From assembly GCF_024346975.1 (NCBI RefSeq), contig NZ_AP024885.1, positions 1,302,001 to 1,366,000 of the forward strand: 64,000 nt of DNA, given 5' to 3'. The notes beneath the pieces were generated by a model, which saw only the letters and a list, made by a program, of their open reading frames with translations, searched no databases and was not told the origin of the DNA. Numbering within the stretch: the stretch's first letter is position 1; each line of letters begins with the position of its first letter. Source of the DNA: Vibrio neonatus. Lineage in GTDB: Bacteria; Pseudomonadota; Gammaproteobacteria; Enterobacterales; Vibrionaceae. Below, one piece after another: positions 26,786 through 36,536 of this stretch. The translations under genes and the position numbers were made by a program.

Positions 26786-27670
26786 CTAAATAGTTTGGGT
26801 GTTCACGGCAATTCTTGGTGGAGTGATGCCGTTTTTCTTAAATTCTTTCATCACTCGTAAGGTGATATCGGTTTCAAACAGTTTCTCATATCCTGTATCA
26901 ACAACATAGGCTTTACAGGTTAATTGTATCGCCAAATAGTTATCAGTGATGGTTTGCTTAACTAAAACGACTACAGGCTTTGGTAGATGGATGTATCGGC
27001 TAGAGGAGGCAGCTTCTTGAATTAAGTTACGTGCCAAATCGATATCTTGGTCCATTCCCACATAGAAAGGGATCACCACCTGCATATCCAGTGCGCCGTA
27101 GTTGCCGCTCACTGTAACTTCATTAAGAAATTTATTGTTTGGTATCGTGATGATGTCATCGTTTAAGGTGCGCATACGTACTGAGCGTAAACCAATGGTA
27201 ATAATATCACCATAATTCCCTTCAAACGTGACGCGGTCACCAACCTGGAACGGGCGGTCAATCATTACGGTTAAACCAGCGATGAAGGAGGCCGCCAGAT
27301 CTTTTAAGGCGAAACCAACCGATACCGCAAGAGTACCACCGATGAGCGCCAGAATATGATCGTTGATTCTAAAGCTGATCATAAACACCACAATACCGGC
27401 AGTAATATAGATAAAGAACTGCAAGAAGGATTGGGCTTTTTGCAAAATCATGCGGTATTGCACAAATTGGCTACTGACACTGGCAACAATAGAGTCGATG
27501 AACCTGAGCAGTAACCAAGTACAGGCGATAATCAGCACTGAAAATAGTACGCCGCCCCAACGTACTAAGCTGGCAAAGTCTTGAATGGCGGCAACATCAG
27601 GCACTTCTTCTATAGCAAAACAGTGGCTACTGAATGAAAGGCTGATAAGAATAAAGAGTAGTCTTAGCAT
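26786..27670 (-). CDS. MscS-family mechanosensitive channel
   Basis: A 294-residue small-conductance channel protein. It has a cleavable-looking signal or first hydrophobic segment (MLRLLFILISLSFSSHCFA), two further transmembrane helices, and the pore helix 'GGTLAVSVGFALKDLAASFIAGLTVMIDRPFQVGDRV', which leads into the beta domain ('RMRTLNDDIITIPNNKF') and the C-terminal domain. It should open under membrane tension at the inner membrane. Its ATG lies one base after the stop of the membrane ATPase gene, so the two are surely co-translated. That pairing is unusual for MscS. Confidence 0.88.
   Translation of the reverse strand: MLRLLFILISLSFSSHCFAIEEVPDVAAIQDFASLVRWGGVLFSVLIIACTWLLLRFIDSIVASVSSQFVQYRMILQKAQSFLQFFIYITAGIVVFMISFRINDHILALIGGTLAVSVGFALKDLAASFIAGLTVMIDRPFQVGDRVTFEGNYGDIITIGLRSVRMRTLNDDIITIPNNKFLNEVTVSGNYGALDMQVVIPFYVGMDQDIDLARNLIQEAASSSRYIHLPKPVVVLVKQTITDNYLAIQLTCKAYVVDTGYEKLFETDITLRVMKEFKKNGITPPRIAVNTQTI
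27228..27240. promoter_or_regulatory. matS-like palindrome in the MscS gene
   Basis: GTGACGCGGTCAC has both perfect matS arms; the central triplet breaks the R-N-Y rule at one position. Confidence 0.35.
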
Positions 27671-27671
27671 G

Positions 27672-30023
27672 TTATTTTACCAAAAGATGTTGACGGTGAA
27701 GGACATTGGTAATGTGGCGATACCAGTGATCAGAAACTTTAGCTTTATCATCGCTCCAATCGATATAACCACGGCTCTGGAAGTAACGTAGCGTACCAAG
27801 CACTTCGGCATGACTAAGCTGAGTACACTCAGATAGGGCTTCTTGGCTTGCGACTTCTAATTGCACGATAGAGCGCAATACAGCCAGCATCGGCTTAGGC
27901 ATTTTCTCTAGCTCTTCGGACTCGGGCGCTCTAAATAAACGCACCACAACGTTGTCGTTGGCTTTGTTGCGACGCAGTGAAAGCCTAAAGAATCTTAGCG
28001 CCACGGTAGGGTTACCGTCGGCGTAATGCCAAAGGATTCGATAAAAGCCGTTACGTGCACGGTCTTCTTCACTGATGTTTTCATGATCCCACTGTTTTGG
28101 CACCACTAATCCTTCAAAAGAGACTTTGTATTGCGCGTCATCGGACTGATTGATGCGTGAAGCGAGTAGGTCGGCCACTTGAGCTTCGCTCCATTTAGGC
28201 AAAAATGTCACCCAATCAAACAGCAAACGTTCACCACGCGCGCGGTCAACAAAACGCCAACTGGCTTTTTCGATGGCTAAGATGGCGCGGTGGTTTTTCT
28301 TAGAGCGGCGCAGTAGGTTAGTAAACTTGAGTAAGCCACTGAGTCCGCCCACCATAGGTTTCACCAAGCGTTGACCGTTATCCAGTGCAATGAGATAGCT
28401 TTCATTGCTCTTGCGTAGATGATTCAAGATTTGAATTTCACCTGCATCACGGTTTAAGCCAAGCTGCTCGGCAAACTCTTGAATAAGCTCTGGGTAACCG
28501 GCATAAGGGCAGTTTAGGTAAATGGGTGTGGCATTTTTAACCTTAAACAGCAATTGCTTTAAGAAGGTTGTAGTACCTACACCACGCTCGCCAGAAATAA
28601 CGCACACCGCGGGGTTATTGGATAATACATAGCGTGAAACTTCTTTAAATTCATCGGATGCATAGTTAATTAAGGTGCTGTCTTCGTGTCCTGGCGTTAT
28701 GTATTTAAAGGTTTCGTCGCCTTTAATGCGCACAAAGTTGTGCGATTGAAGCTCATTTTCATTTTGCTTAGCCACTTCAATTTTAAATAAGTAGGCAAGC
28801 CCTTGACTAAAGAAGGTGTAACTAGACAGTTTGGTGACAAAGATTGATTGGCAGGTTGTGGTAATGATCCACACAATCCCAATCGCAGTAGCAAGAATAT
28901 TAAGTAAAAATGTACTTTCGTTTTTTTCTGCCCAAACGACCCACAGCGGCTTGTCAGAGACTTTAGCTATGCGACGAAATACGATAGGACGCCACTTGCG
29001 CAGTATTTTTAAGGTAATTAGGACAAACCAGAAGAACACTAGGCTCGATATCCAGTAATAGATGGTACCTTTACCGACCATGCGCGAGGAAATCTGTAGA
29101 ATAACCCCGACAAAAATGAAGCTCCATACATACCAACGTATGGTCGATAATCGAAGTCGGGTGATCTCTTTACTGGACGCGCGACTGTTGCGGTAGGCAA
29201 ATTCTAAGATGAAACTGATGGCAATGGAGCCGCCTAGAATCCACCAAGTGAAAATCTCTAATACAATCAGCTGACTTAGGCTCGGAATGGTAGACAAAAC
29301 CCGCAGCGAAAGGGTGATTGCGATTAAGACTGCAATGGCTCGGTGCGCGCGACTGATATACCAAATGAGGCGTATCCATAGTGGCGGGCGTGTACTGCTT
29401 TCTAATTGTACTTTCTTAAAGCCTTCGATAAAGCGTTTGCTATTGGCAAGCCACCACATTAAGGCGAAGTAGATAAACAGCACCTTGATAATTGCCCATA
29501 CCAGCGGCACTGGAGAAATAAATATGTCTTTTATCAGTGATTTAAAGCTGCGAATTTGCAAATGAACAAGAAACTCGCCGTTTAAGCGAGTAATATACCA
29601 CTCTTGTTTAAACTGAATGACGCCAGATGGACCAAAGCCTGTGACTAGCTCTTGAGTCGCATGACTGGAGAGTTTGATGAGATCTTGTTTGCTTTTGCCA
29701 AGGCTACGTAGCGTTAACCAAGTACGTTCAGCTTCGTTCCAGTGCTTATCGCTGTCGTCATTTCGATAGGCTTTAATTTGAGAAGCAAATTGATCGGCGT
29801 GAGCACGCTGTTCATTAATCACGGCCTCCATCAATTGATTGACTTTTTCTCTGTCCTTACGGCCCATGAATAAGGGGTCTGGAAGTTTATTCACTTCGGC
29901 GGATATTTTGACGGCAACCTCATCAATTTGAGGCTCATCAGCAAGTTTGTATTCCCAGTTTGCTTGAGCACTAAAAGAAAGTAGCATCAATAACATAGGA
30001 AGAAAGAAGAGTTTTGCTCGCAT
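27672..30023 (-). CDS. Membrane-anchored AAA/STAND-type ATPase, MscS partner
   Basis: A 783-residue protein without a family name I can give. Order of parts: signal peptide (1-21), a charged periplasmic helical domain (about 22-165), six hydrophobic segments (about 172-192, 227-246, 255-275, 295-312, 321-341, 371-392), then a cytoplasmic P-loop domain with Walker A GERGVGTTT (478-486), a Walker-B-like YLIALDN (about 543-549), and a C-terminal winged-helix-like region ending LLVK. The P-loop part resembles ExeA/Cdc6-like or STAND ATPases. I start at ATG 30023 (MRAKLFFLP), which begins a good signal peptide; the open frame extends 19 codons further up. It is directly coupled to an MscS channel gene. 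Confidence 0.8.
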   Translation of the reverse strand: MRAKLFFLPMLLMLLSFSAQANWEYKLADEPQIDEVAVKISAEVNKLPDPLFMGRKDREKVNQLMEAVINEQRAHADQFASQIKAYRNDDSDKHWNEAERTWLTLRSLGKSKQDLIKLSSHATQELVTGFGPSGVIQFKQEWYITRLNGEFLVHLQIRSFKSLIKDIFISPVPLVWAIIKVLFIYFALMWWLANSKRFIEGFKKVQLESSTRPPLWIRLIWYISRAHRAIAVLIAITLSLRVLSTIPSLSQLIVLEIFTWWILGGSIAISFILEFAYRNSRASSKEITRLRLSTIRWYVWSFIFVGVILQISSRMVGKGTIYYWISSLVFFWFVLITLKILRKWRPIVFRRIAKVSDKPLWVVWAEKNESTFLLNILATAIGIVWIITTTCQSIFVTKLSSYTFFSQGLAYLFKIEVAKQNENELQSHNFVRIKGDETFKYITPGHEDSTLINYASDEFKEVSRYVLSNNPAVCVISGERGVGTTTFLKQLLFKVKNATPIYLNCPYAGYPELIQEFAEQLGLNRDAGEIQILNHLRKSNESYLIALDNGQRLVKPMVGGLSGLLKFTNLLRRSKKNHRAILAIEKASWRFVDRARGERLLFDWVTFLPKWSEAQVADLLASRINQSDDAQYKVSFEGLVVPKQWDHENISEEDRARNGFYRILWHYADGNPTVALRFFRLSLRRNKANDNVVVRLFRAPESEELEKMPKPMLAVLRSIVQLEVASQEALSECTQLSHAEVLGTLRYFQSRGYIDWSDDKAKVSDHWYRHITNVLHRQHLLVK

Positions 30024-30216
30024 GATTCTCACTTGTTCGTTTAATTCCAAGCAAAGTTTAGTGCAGAGATAGACATTCACGAAACTTTTTTAAAGAAAAC
30101 ATAAAATTAGACGCAATCTATTTCGGTAAAAGTTGAGAACTGTGTCTCTTTATTAATTCCATGTATGAATGTTAATCTTTATTAACATTTCATTAGCACT
30201 GCGATAAGGCTTCATG

Positions 30217-30933
30217 ATGGTATTTCCATATAAGAATATAGTGATATTAACGGGTGCGGGAATTTCAGCTGAGTCTGGAATTCAAACTTTTAGAGCGCAA
30301 GACGGGCTTTGGGAGAATCATCGTATTGAAGACGTTGCAACGCCTGAGGGGTTCGATAGAGATCCGATATTGGTGCACTCTTTCTATAATATGCGCCGCC
30401 AAAAGCTCTTATCAGCCACGATTAAACCTAACACTGCTCATATAGCTTTAGGCCATCTAGAAAGCGCCATTCAAGGTTCGGTGACGTTAGTAACGCAAAA
30501 TATCGATAACCTGCATGAACGTGGTGGATCAAAGAACATTATTCACATGCACGGCGAGTTACTGAAAGTCCGTTGCAGTGGTTCTGGACAGGTGATCGAG
30601 CAGGATTCTGATTTAAATGATGGCGATCTTTGTCACTGCTGTCAGATCCCACAGCAAATGCGCCCACACATTGTTTGGTTTGGCGAAATGCCACTGCAAA
30701 TGGATAAAATTTATTCTGCGATTGAACAAGCTGACTTGTTTATTTCTATTGGCACATCGGGCGTTGTGTATCCAGCGGCAGGTTTTGTGCATGATGCAAA
30801 ACTGCATGGTGCGCATACTATTGAGATTAATCTTGAACCCAGCGCGGTTCAAAGCGAGTTTGATGAGAAGCGCTACGGACTGGCCAGTGTTGAAGTACCT
30901 AAATTAGTGGGTGAGTTGCTCGGGCAGCAATGA
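30217..30933 (+). CDS. cobB: NAD-dependent protein deacylase CobB (sirtuin)
   Basis: A class III sirtuin of about 238 residues that removes acetyl and succinyl groups from lysines, activating acetyl-CoA synthetase among others. NAD-binding [14 protein letters not shown] is near residue 14; the catalytic His is in IIHMHGEL; zinc cysteines are in 'VRCSGSG' and 'LCHCCQ'. The Y-x-x-R pair (FYNMRR) that marks desuccinylases is present. Two ATGs sit at 30214 and 30217; the second gives [15 protein letters not shown]. It is divergent from the membrane-ATPase operon and appears monocistronic. Confidence 0.94.
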   Translation: MVFPYKNIVILTGAGISAESGIQTFRAQDGLWENHRIEDVATPEGFDRDPILVHSFYNMRRQKLLSATIKPNTAHIALGHLESAIQGSVTLVTQNIDNLHERGGSKNIIHMHGELLKVRCSGSGQVIEQDSDLNDGDLCHCCQIPQQMRPHIVWFGEMPLQMDKIYSAIEQADLFISIGTSGVVYPAAGFVHDAKLHGAHTIEINLEPSAVQSEFDEKRYGLASVEVPKLVGELLGQQ

Positions 30934-31174
30934 TGTAAAAAATAATAAGCTAAGGCTGAGTTTTGGCTAAAATTATCCCAGTGATTTATCGTGTAGCGTT
31001 ATGAATGCTTAAAGTATTGAAAGAAAACCAAAAGTGGAGAGTTTTCACTCACTATTTTTTTAATATCCTCGGATAAGTGATATGACCATCCCCTTAGGGC
31101 TATGCTCTAACAACGGTTTGCAGGTATACTTGCGCCAGAATAATTTCTTTTAAAGGCAAGGACCTAAAGAGCAA

Positions 31175-32029
31175 ATGAGCAATCCGATAGAGAAGAGCTT
31201 TAACCTTGGTGGAAGCATTGAAAAGGCATTAGCCGGAGATTTTGAGCTAAAGCCTGTAAGTGTCATTACGGAAGCATGGCAATTAACCATGCGCAATTTT
31301 TTGTCATTTTCTCCAGCCGTAATTCTCTTGATTGCGATCCAAGCTATTGTATTTATTATTGCGCTTAAGCTGCAGCTTGGAGATGTGTCAGTTGTCTTGA
31401 GTATGTTCCAAAGCCCTGAATCATTAGATCCTTCGATTTTTCAGTCTATTTTTGTAGCTAACTTTAGCTTTGAAGTGGTGGCTGCGCCGATTTATGCCGG
31501 TGTTGCGCTGATGGCAATGAGCCATGCCGCGGGTTTAGCGACTCGTACAGGGCACATCACCAAAGGCTTGTCCTTTATGATGCCGGTGATTCTGGTCACT
31601 ATGATTAATTTACTTTTGCAAGCCGTTGCCGGGGCAATAGTACCGTTTATCTCTATCTATCTTTCGCTTGCGTTTAGTAACGCCATTTTACTGGTTTGCG
31701 AAAAACGTTTGAGCCCAATTCAAGCCATGTGGACTTCACTGCGTGGCGTGAACAAACGCATCTTCTCGATTGCGGTGATTTATCTTGTCACTATGTTGGC
31801 ATTTGTGGCGGGTATGATGATGTACGGTTTGGGCCTTGTTGTGGCAGTGCCATTTTTCTTTCACGCGAAAGGCATTATCTATCGCAATATGTTCGGCATT
31901 CGTTTGCAAGTTGTTGCCAGTGGTAATCCATCTCCAGAGACTAACGAACAAGACAATAGTGCATCAGACGACGATACTACTCCGCCAAGTTCTGGCACAT
32001 CTGGTGGTTCAAACACTTTTGACGCATAG
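31175..32029 (+). CDS. Integral membrane protein of unknown function
   Basis: A 284-residue protein with about six hydrophobic helices between residues 45 and 240, a cytoplasmic-looking N-terminus, and a low-complexity Ser/Asp/Thr/Gly tail. I do not recognise a named family, though the pattern of a repeated three-helix unit resembles glycerophosphoryl-diester-associated or DUF-type inner-membrane proteins. The next gene starts 13 bases after its stop, so the two form an operon of envelope proteins. Confidence 0.72.
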   Translation: MSNPIEKSFNLGGSIEKALAGDFELKPVSVITEAWQLTMRNFLSFSPAVILLIAIQAIVFIIALKLQLGDVSVVLSMFQSPESLDPSIFQSIFVANFSFEVVAAPIYAGVALMAMSHAAGLATRTGHITKGLSFMMPVILVTMINLLLQAVAGAIVPFISIYLSLAFSNAILLVCEKRLSPIQAMWTSLRGVNKRIFSIAVIYLVTMLAFVAGMMMYGLGLVVAVPFFFHAKGIIYRNMFGIRLQVVASGNPSPETNEQDNSASDDDTTPPSSGTSGGSNTFDA

Positions 32030-32042
32030 GGATTGCGACTAA

Positions 32043-32693
32043 ATGAAAACTCGTTTTTTAACGGCCGCTTTATTGATGGCGGGTTTAAGCTCTTCAGCTT
32101 TTGCCCAAGAGTACATGTTTACCTACAGTAAATTATATTCTCCATTAAAACATAACCTTAAGAACCCAAATAGCGAAGCAAAAGTGGGGCTATTTTTTAC
32201 TAACTTTGCCACTAAACAGCCATGCAGTATTGAGAAAGCATGGATGGAAAAAGAGCAGCACCATGAAGAATTGGTGATCAGTAAAAATGGTGAGGTGAAT
32301 GTTCCTGTTGATGATAATTTAAAAAGTGCTAATCCATTAGTTTATATCCATACCCAAACAGAGGCTCGATGCGATTACTCTTTGGTGGTATTAAGTAAAC
32401 AGCCGTTCTATGGGCAAGTGGATTATGCAAAATTGGACAGTTTGACCTTGCAGATGCAAGAAGTGCTTGGCGAGTTGGGTGGGATGTTCTCTAGTTGGTT
32501 TGCCCCTGATATTGAAGGGGTTACTTTAGAGTTTAAACCTGATGCACTCAATCAGATTATGTTATCTAACGGTAAAGTGATTCCGGTATCAGAGCAGGGT
32601 AAAGCGGTACTTAAATTGACTGATTTGAGTGACGGTGTAACGGTTACTATTCCTGTTGAAACTCAAAGGGTTATGCCGTTTATCAAAAAATAA
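32043..32693 (+). CDS. DUF2987 family exported protein
   Basis: A 216-residue exported protein. It has a signal peptide ending AFAQ and then 'YMFTYSKLYSPLKHNLKNP', the hallmark N-terminus of DUF2987, which is typical of vibrios and shewanellas. Two cysteines (PCSIEKAW and EARCDYSL) may form a disulfide in the periplasm. The function is unknown. It is co-transcribed with the upstream membrane protein and ends at a strong bidirectional terminator. Confidence 0.85.
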   Translation: MKTRFLTAALLMAGLSSSAFAQEYMFTYSKLYSPLKHNLKNPNSEAKVGLFFTNFATKQPCSIEKAWMEKEQHHEELVISKNGEVNVPVDDNLKSANPLVYIHTQTEARCDYSLVVLSKQPFYGQVDYAKLDSLTLQMQEVLGELGGMFSSWFAPDIEGVTLEFKPDALNQIMLSNGKVIPVSEQGKAVLKLTDLSDGVTVTIPVETQRVMPFIKK

Positions 32694-32731
32694 TAATATG
32701 AATTTCATTACTTACTATTAAATGTGAATCT

Positions 32732-32775
32732 AAAAAAAGGTGCGAAGCAAACTTAGTTGCTTCGCACCTTTTTTA
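32732..32775. terminator. Strong bidirectional terminator (DUF2987 / ttcA)
   Basis: AAAAAAAGGTGCGAAGCAA pairs with TTGCTTCGCACCTTTTTT across an ACTTAG loop. It serves both convergent genes. Confidence 0.93.
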
Positions 32776-32795
32776 TGTGATTGTCTCATTTGCAA

Positions 32796-33722
32796 TTAAA
32801 CGTTAGTCACATCTAATTGCAGGCTAGGATCAAACTCAACCGGTTCAATTTCACTAGAAACTACGGGTAACTCTTCTTTATCAAAACCGATGTCACCGCC
32901 ATTGATCACGCCTGAATCTTTGTCGATAGATTTAAAGTCAAACAAGTTAAAATCAGCAAGGTGGCTTGGCACTACGTTTTGTACAGCGCGGAACATAGTT
33001 TCGATACGACCTGGGAATTGTTTGTCCCATGCATTAAGCATTTGCTTAACGTTTTGACGCTGCATGTTCGGCTGTGAACCACATAAGTTACATGGAATGA
33101 TAGGGTAATCACGCATGTCAGCAAATTTGATGATGTCTTTTTCACGGCAGTAAGCCAACGGACGAATCACAACGTGCTCACCATTGTCAGAGACTAATTT
33201 TGGTGGCATGGCTTTCATTTTTCCGCCATGGAACATGTTTAAGAACAAAGTTTCTAGGATGTCGTCTCTATGATGTCCTAATGCAATTTTTGTCGCGCCC
33301 AGTTCGTTTGCTGTGCGGTATAAAATTCCGCGACGCAGTCTAGAACACAAAGAACAAGTGGTTTTGCCTTCAGGGATTTTATCTTGAACAATAGAGTAGG
33401 TGTCTTCTTCTACGATTTTATATTCAATACCTAGCTTCTCTAGGTATTCAGGCAGAATATGATCAGGGAAACCCGGTTGCTTCTGATCTAGGTTGACGGC
33501 AATGAGAGAAAAATCGATAGGTGCGCTTTTTTTCAAGCTCATAAGAATTTCAAGCATAGTAAAACTGTCTTTACCGCCAGAGAGACAAACCATAATACGG
33601 TCGCCTTCTTCAATCATGTTGAAATCTCTAATGGCATTGCCTGTATCGCGACGGAGGCGTTTTTGCAACTTGTTGAAGTTGTACTGTTGTGCTTTGGTAC
33701 GTTCTTGAACTTGTTCGCTCAT
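32796..33722 (-). CDS. ttcA: tRNA 2-thiocytidine(32) synthetase TtcA
   Basis: A 308-residue enzyme that thiolates C32 of several tRNAs using ATP, an iron-sulfur cluster and cysteine-derived sulfur. The PP-loop motif CLSGGKDSF is at about residues 46-54; two Cys-x2-Cys pairs ([18 protein letters not shown]) bind the cluster; 'LGHHRDD' is conserved. The C-terminal tail beyond about residue 265 is acidic. The position downstream of fnr and uspE matches the order in other vibrios and in enterics. Confidence 0.95.
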   Translation of the reverse strand: MSEQVQERTKAQQYNFNKLQKRLRRDTGNAIRDFNMIEEGDRIMVCLSGGKDSFTMLEILMSLKKSAPIDFSLIAVNLDQKQPGFPDHILPEYLEKLGIEYKIVEEDTYSIVQDKIPEGKTTCSLCSRLRRGILYRTANELGATKIALGHHRDDILETLFLNMFHGGKMKAMPPKLVSDNGEHVVIRPLAYCREKDIIKFADMRDYPIIPCNLCGSQPNMQRQNVKQMLNAWDKQFPGRIETMFRAVQNVVPSHLADFNLFDFKSIDKDSGVINGGDIGFDKEELPVVSSEIEPVEFDPSLQLDVTNV

Positions 33723-33821
33723 TTGACTATCCGAATTCTTACTTAAAAATAGAGAACGTATGATACGGATATCTGGAGTAGATTCCAGTGAAAATTGATA
33801 GTCTTTATAGGTAGATGACGA

Positions 33822-33848
33822 GAAAAAGCGGTGTTTGCACCGCTTTTT
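33822..33848 (-). terminator. Terminator after uspE
   Basis: AAAAAGCGGTG TTTG CACCGCTTTTT, a near-symmetrical stem with T tracts on both strands; on the minus strand it ends the uspE transcript. Confidence 0.85.
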
Positions 33849-33885
33849 AGTTGTTTATCGTGTTTTAGCAATCGTAGCTAAGCTG

Positions 33886-34833
33886 TTAGCTTTGGTTTGG
33901 ATCCAATGGGCTGATATAGCCTGAAGGTTTGAGCGCCAAAACATCACAATTGATTTGATCAATAATGTTTTCTGCAGTGTTACCAAGGAAAACAGCAGAC
34001 AGGCCAGTTCTTCCTGATGTACCCACCACCACAAGGCCAGCGCCAAGATCTTTGACCACTTTAGGAATAACATCTTGAGGTAAACCTTGTTCAACAACGG
34101 TTTGCTCTTCAGGAATGCCGTATTCTTGTCGCAGTGCTTTCATGCTGGTTAAATGGTGACCACGAACAGAATCGGTATAAATGGTCGGATCAAATTCTGG
34201 CAATTCAACCGTGATATTCGGTGGCGTCATTGGATAAGAGTTGGCTAAATGCAGCTGCGCGCCTAAGCGATTCGCAATATCCATTCCTTGTTCAACCATT
34301 CTATGGTTAAGCTCAAGGTGCGCTTCAATTTCTGAACCTACGTGAACAGAAACGACCACGTGTCCGTTTTCTGGCCAGTATTGATTTTTAACCAATAATA
34401 CAGGGCAAGGACATTTTCTGAGAAGATGCCAATCGGTAGGAGTAAACAAAACTGATTCAATAAGATCATGTTGACGCGTAGTTTTGATGACCAGTTCATA
34501 GTCATTGGCAAAGACTTCGCTGATAATGGCTTCGTAAGGTCTATTATGCCAAACCACTTTAATGTCGAGCTGAATATGCTCGTCATCTCGGTAGGGTTTT
34601 GCCACTTCTTTCATCCATTGTTCACGTTGGTGAATCACTCCCGCTCGCATTGCATTGCGCTCGTCGGGGGAGAGCATAGATGTCATTTCATAAGAAAAAT
34701 CATAGATAACGAGGAAAAAAGTAATCTTACTTGGCGATTTACTTTTTTTTCCAATCTGCATGGCTCTCGCCAAGGCTGGCTGTTGTTCTTTGTCGATATT
34801 GGCAACAACCAAGATGTTGTTGTAAATACTCAT
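33886..34833 (-). CDS. uspE: Universal stress protein UspE (tandem Usp domains)
   Basis: A 315-residue protein with two Usp domains, similar in length and sequence to E. coli UspE. Domain 1 spans roughly 1-145 (with 'TPTDWHLLRKCPCPVLLVK') and domain 2 roughly 150-305 with the nucleotide-binding style 'VVVGTSGRTGLSAVFLGNTAENI'. UspE is linked to stress survival, iron and motility; its exact role is unclear. It lies downstream of fnr on the same strand, separated by a hairpin, as in E. coli. Confidence 0.94.
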   Translation of the reverse strand: MSIYNNILVVANIDKEQQPALARAMQIGKKSKSPSKITFFLVIYDFSYEMTSMLSPDERNAMRAGVIHQREQWMKEVAKPYRDDEHIQLDIKVVWHNRPYEAIISEVFANDYELVIKTTRQHDLIESVLFTPTDWHLLRKCPCPVLLVKNQYWPENGHVVVSVHVGSEIEAHLELNHRMVEQGMDIANRLGAQLHLANSYPMTPPNITVELPEFDPTIYTDSVRGHHLTSMKALRQEYGIPEEQTVVEQGLPQDVIPKVVKDLGAGLVVVGTSGRTGLSAVFLGNTAENIIDQINCDVLALKPSGYISPLDPNQS

Positions 34834-34976
34834 AGACCACCCACTTTATTTTGTTAGCGATTGAATACACTATATCTTATATCTCGCCGATGAAAATACG
34901 TGTTAGTTTGCAATCTAAGATTAGCTGAAAAAGGGGATAATTATTAGTGATTTAGGACAAATAGTTGCGGAATTTG

Positions 34977-35003
34977 AAGTGACTCAAGTTTGAGTCACTT
35001 ATT
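34977..35003 (-). terminator. Inverted repeat after fnr, probable terminator
   Basis: A perfect 24-base inverted repeat (AAGTGACTCAAG / TTGAGTCACTT) just beyond the fnr stop. On the minus strand the following bases are CAAATT, a poor T tract, so efficiency is uncertain. Confidence 0.6.
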
Positions 35004-35013
35004 GGATAGGGTG

Positions 35014-35766
35014 CTAGTTACGGCAAGCACCTGCAAGTTTAGCTAATGCGTCATGATCGTTAATGGTGATGTATTTACCTTTAACGGCCAAAATATCAGC
35101 TTTTTGGAAGCGACCTAATAAACGACTGATGGTTTCAACTGTCAGTCCTAAGTAGTTACCAATATCACCGCGAGTCATAGTAAGACGGAATTCGCGTGGG
35201 CTAAAGCCTCGTTTTGAAAAACGCTCAGATAAGTTATAAAGAAAAGCGGCGAGGCGTTCTTCTGCGTTTTTCTTTGAAAGTAACAAAATCATGTCTTGAT
35301 CGCCTTTGATCTCGCTGCTCATTAGACGCATGATTTGTTGACGAAGCTTAGGCATTTTTCCGGATAAGTCGTCTAAGATTTCGTATGGGATTTCACATAC
35401 CATAGACGTTTCTAATGCCTGAGCAAAACTTGGGTGAGACTGTGTATTGATGGCATCAAAACCCACCAAATCACCTGCCAAATGGAAGGCTGTTATCTGT
35501 TCATCACCTTGCTCCGTAATCGTATAACTCTTAATCGTACCAGAGCGAATAGCGTATAGGGATTTCAATTCATCGCCGGCTTTAAATAGCTCTTGGCTTT
35601 TTTGAATCGGCTTTTTACGCTCAATGATCTGATCAAGCTGGTCTAGCTCGGTATCATTAAGTGTAAACGGTATGCACAGTTGTGAAATGCTACAGTCTTG
35701 GCAGTGGATCGCACATCCGCCGGACTGTATGCGCTTTGTTACTTGTTTTTCAGTATTAATAATCAT
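35014..35766 (-). CDS. fnr: Oxygen-sensing global regulator FNR
   Basis: A 250-residue CRP/FNR-family regulator that binds a 4Fe-4S cluster under anoxia, dimerises and binds TTGAT-N4-ATCAA sites. The N-terminal cluster cysteines are at residues 18, 22, 25 and 31, with a further conserved cysteine in SMVCEIPYE near residue 123. The helix-turn-helix reads '[24 protein letters not shown]', whose recognition helix matches E. coli FNR. An FNR box lies 22 bases before the ATG, so it probably represses itself. The adjacent cbb3 oxidase genes are likely targets. Confidence 0.96.
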   Translation of the reverse strand: MIINTEKQVTKRIQSGGCAIHCQDCSISQLCIPFTLNDTELDQLDQIIERKKPIQKSQELFKAGDELKSLYAIRSGTIKSYTITEQGDEQITAFHLAGDLVGFDAINTQSHPSFAQALETSMVCEIPYEILDDLSGKMPKLRQQIMRLMSSEIKGDQDMILLLSKKNAEERLAAFLYNLSERFSKRGFSPREFRLTMTRGDIGNYLGLTVETISRLLGRFQKADILAVKGKYITINDHDALAKLAGACRN

Positions 35767-35787
35767 ACTTTTCAGACATACATAAAA

Positions 35788-35801
35788 TTGATATACGTCA
35801 A
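35788..35801 (-). promoter_or_regulatory. FNR box in the fnr promoter
   Basis: TTGAT ATAC GTCAA matches the FNR consensus TTGAT-N4-ATCAA at nine of ten positions. It lies so near the fnr ATG that it must overlap the promoter or start site, which favours autorepression. Confidence 0.75.
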
Positions 35802-35879
35802 TATATTAGCACTTTAACCCTGAAATGTGTAGCAGTATAATTGTGAGTGATGTGTGCTCTCTCGCAAATTAAACACTGC

Positions 35880-36536
35880 TTATATGATTATGTATAGAGA
35901 ATAAACAGCATAAACAATCATTAAGCTACCAATTATGCGGCGAGTGAGCGGTAATCGTAACATTTTTGAAAACTGACTAGAGCCTGCGCCAATCAGCAGC
36001 ATAGCGGGCAAAGTGCCTAAACCAAAGCAGCCCATAATCAATAGCCCGTTGCTGGCACTGCCAGAAACGGCCGCCCAACTGAGCATAGAGTAGACCATTC
36101 CGCAGGGGATCCATCCCCATACAATACCGACAGGATAGGCATACCATAATGAGCGCAGTGGCAGCATCTTTGTGGCAACCGGTGCGATTAATTTCCACAG
36201 CATTTGCCCCAGTTTTTCAATTTTAAGTAAGCCATTCCACCATTGGGCGAGATATAAGCCCAAAAGTAATATCATAATAGCCGCGAGTGCGCGCAGTGCG
36301 GTTAAAACATAAGTAGAATCAAATAGATTGACGCTACTGGCAACGGCGCCGCCAATCAGTGCGCCGACCATTAGATAAGACGATATCCGCCCAAGATTGT
36401 ACAGCAGGGTAACCGTAAATGAGTGATGGTGTCCGTTTAATGCTACAGCACTGGCAATGCCACCGCACATGCCCATGCAGTGTCCTGCACCCGCTAAGCC
36501 AATGAAAAATGCGCCGATCCAGTCAATATTGCTCAT
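35880..36536 (-). CDS. TauE/SafE-type membrane protein of the cbb3 assembly cluster
   Basis: A 218-residue inner-membrane protein with about six helices, annotated in this position in vibrios as a sulfite exporter TauE/SafE family member. The start 'IDWIGAFFIGLAGAGHCMGMCGGIASAV' has the conserved Gly/Cys/His pattern of the DsbD/CcdA-like subgroup, whose cysteines (HCMGMCGG) suit copper or thiol handling rather than sulfite export. Its ATG overlaps the ccoS stop by four bases, so it belongs to the ccoH-I-S operon. A role in copper delivery or oxidase assembly is inferred from this context. Confidence 0.85.
   Translation of the reverse strand: MSNIDWIGAFFIGLAGAGHCMGMCGGIASAVALNGHHHSFTVTLLYNLGRISSYLMVGALIGGAVASSVNLFDSTYVLTALRALAAIMILLLGLYLAQWWNGLLKIEKLGQMLWKLIAPVATKMLPLRSLWYAYPVGIVWGWIPCGMVYSMLSWAAVSGSASNGLLIMGCFGLGTLPAMLLIGAGSSQFSKMLRLPLTRRIIGSLMIVYAVYSLYIII

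Noticed and set aside
34977-35000. matS candidate in the GTGACTC palindrome after fnr
   Set aside because: The arms are spaced wrongly for GTGACRNYGTCAC; it is better read as a hairpin.
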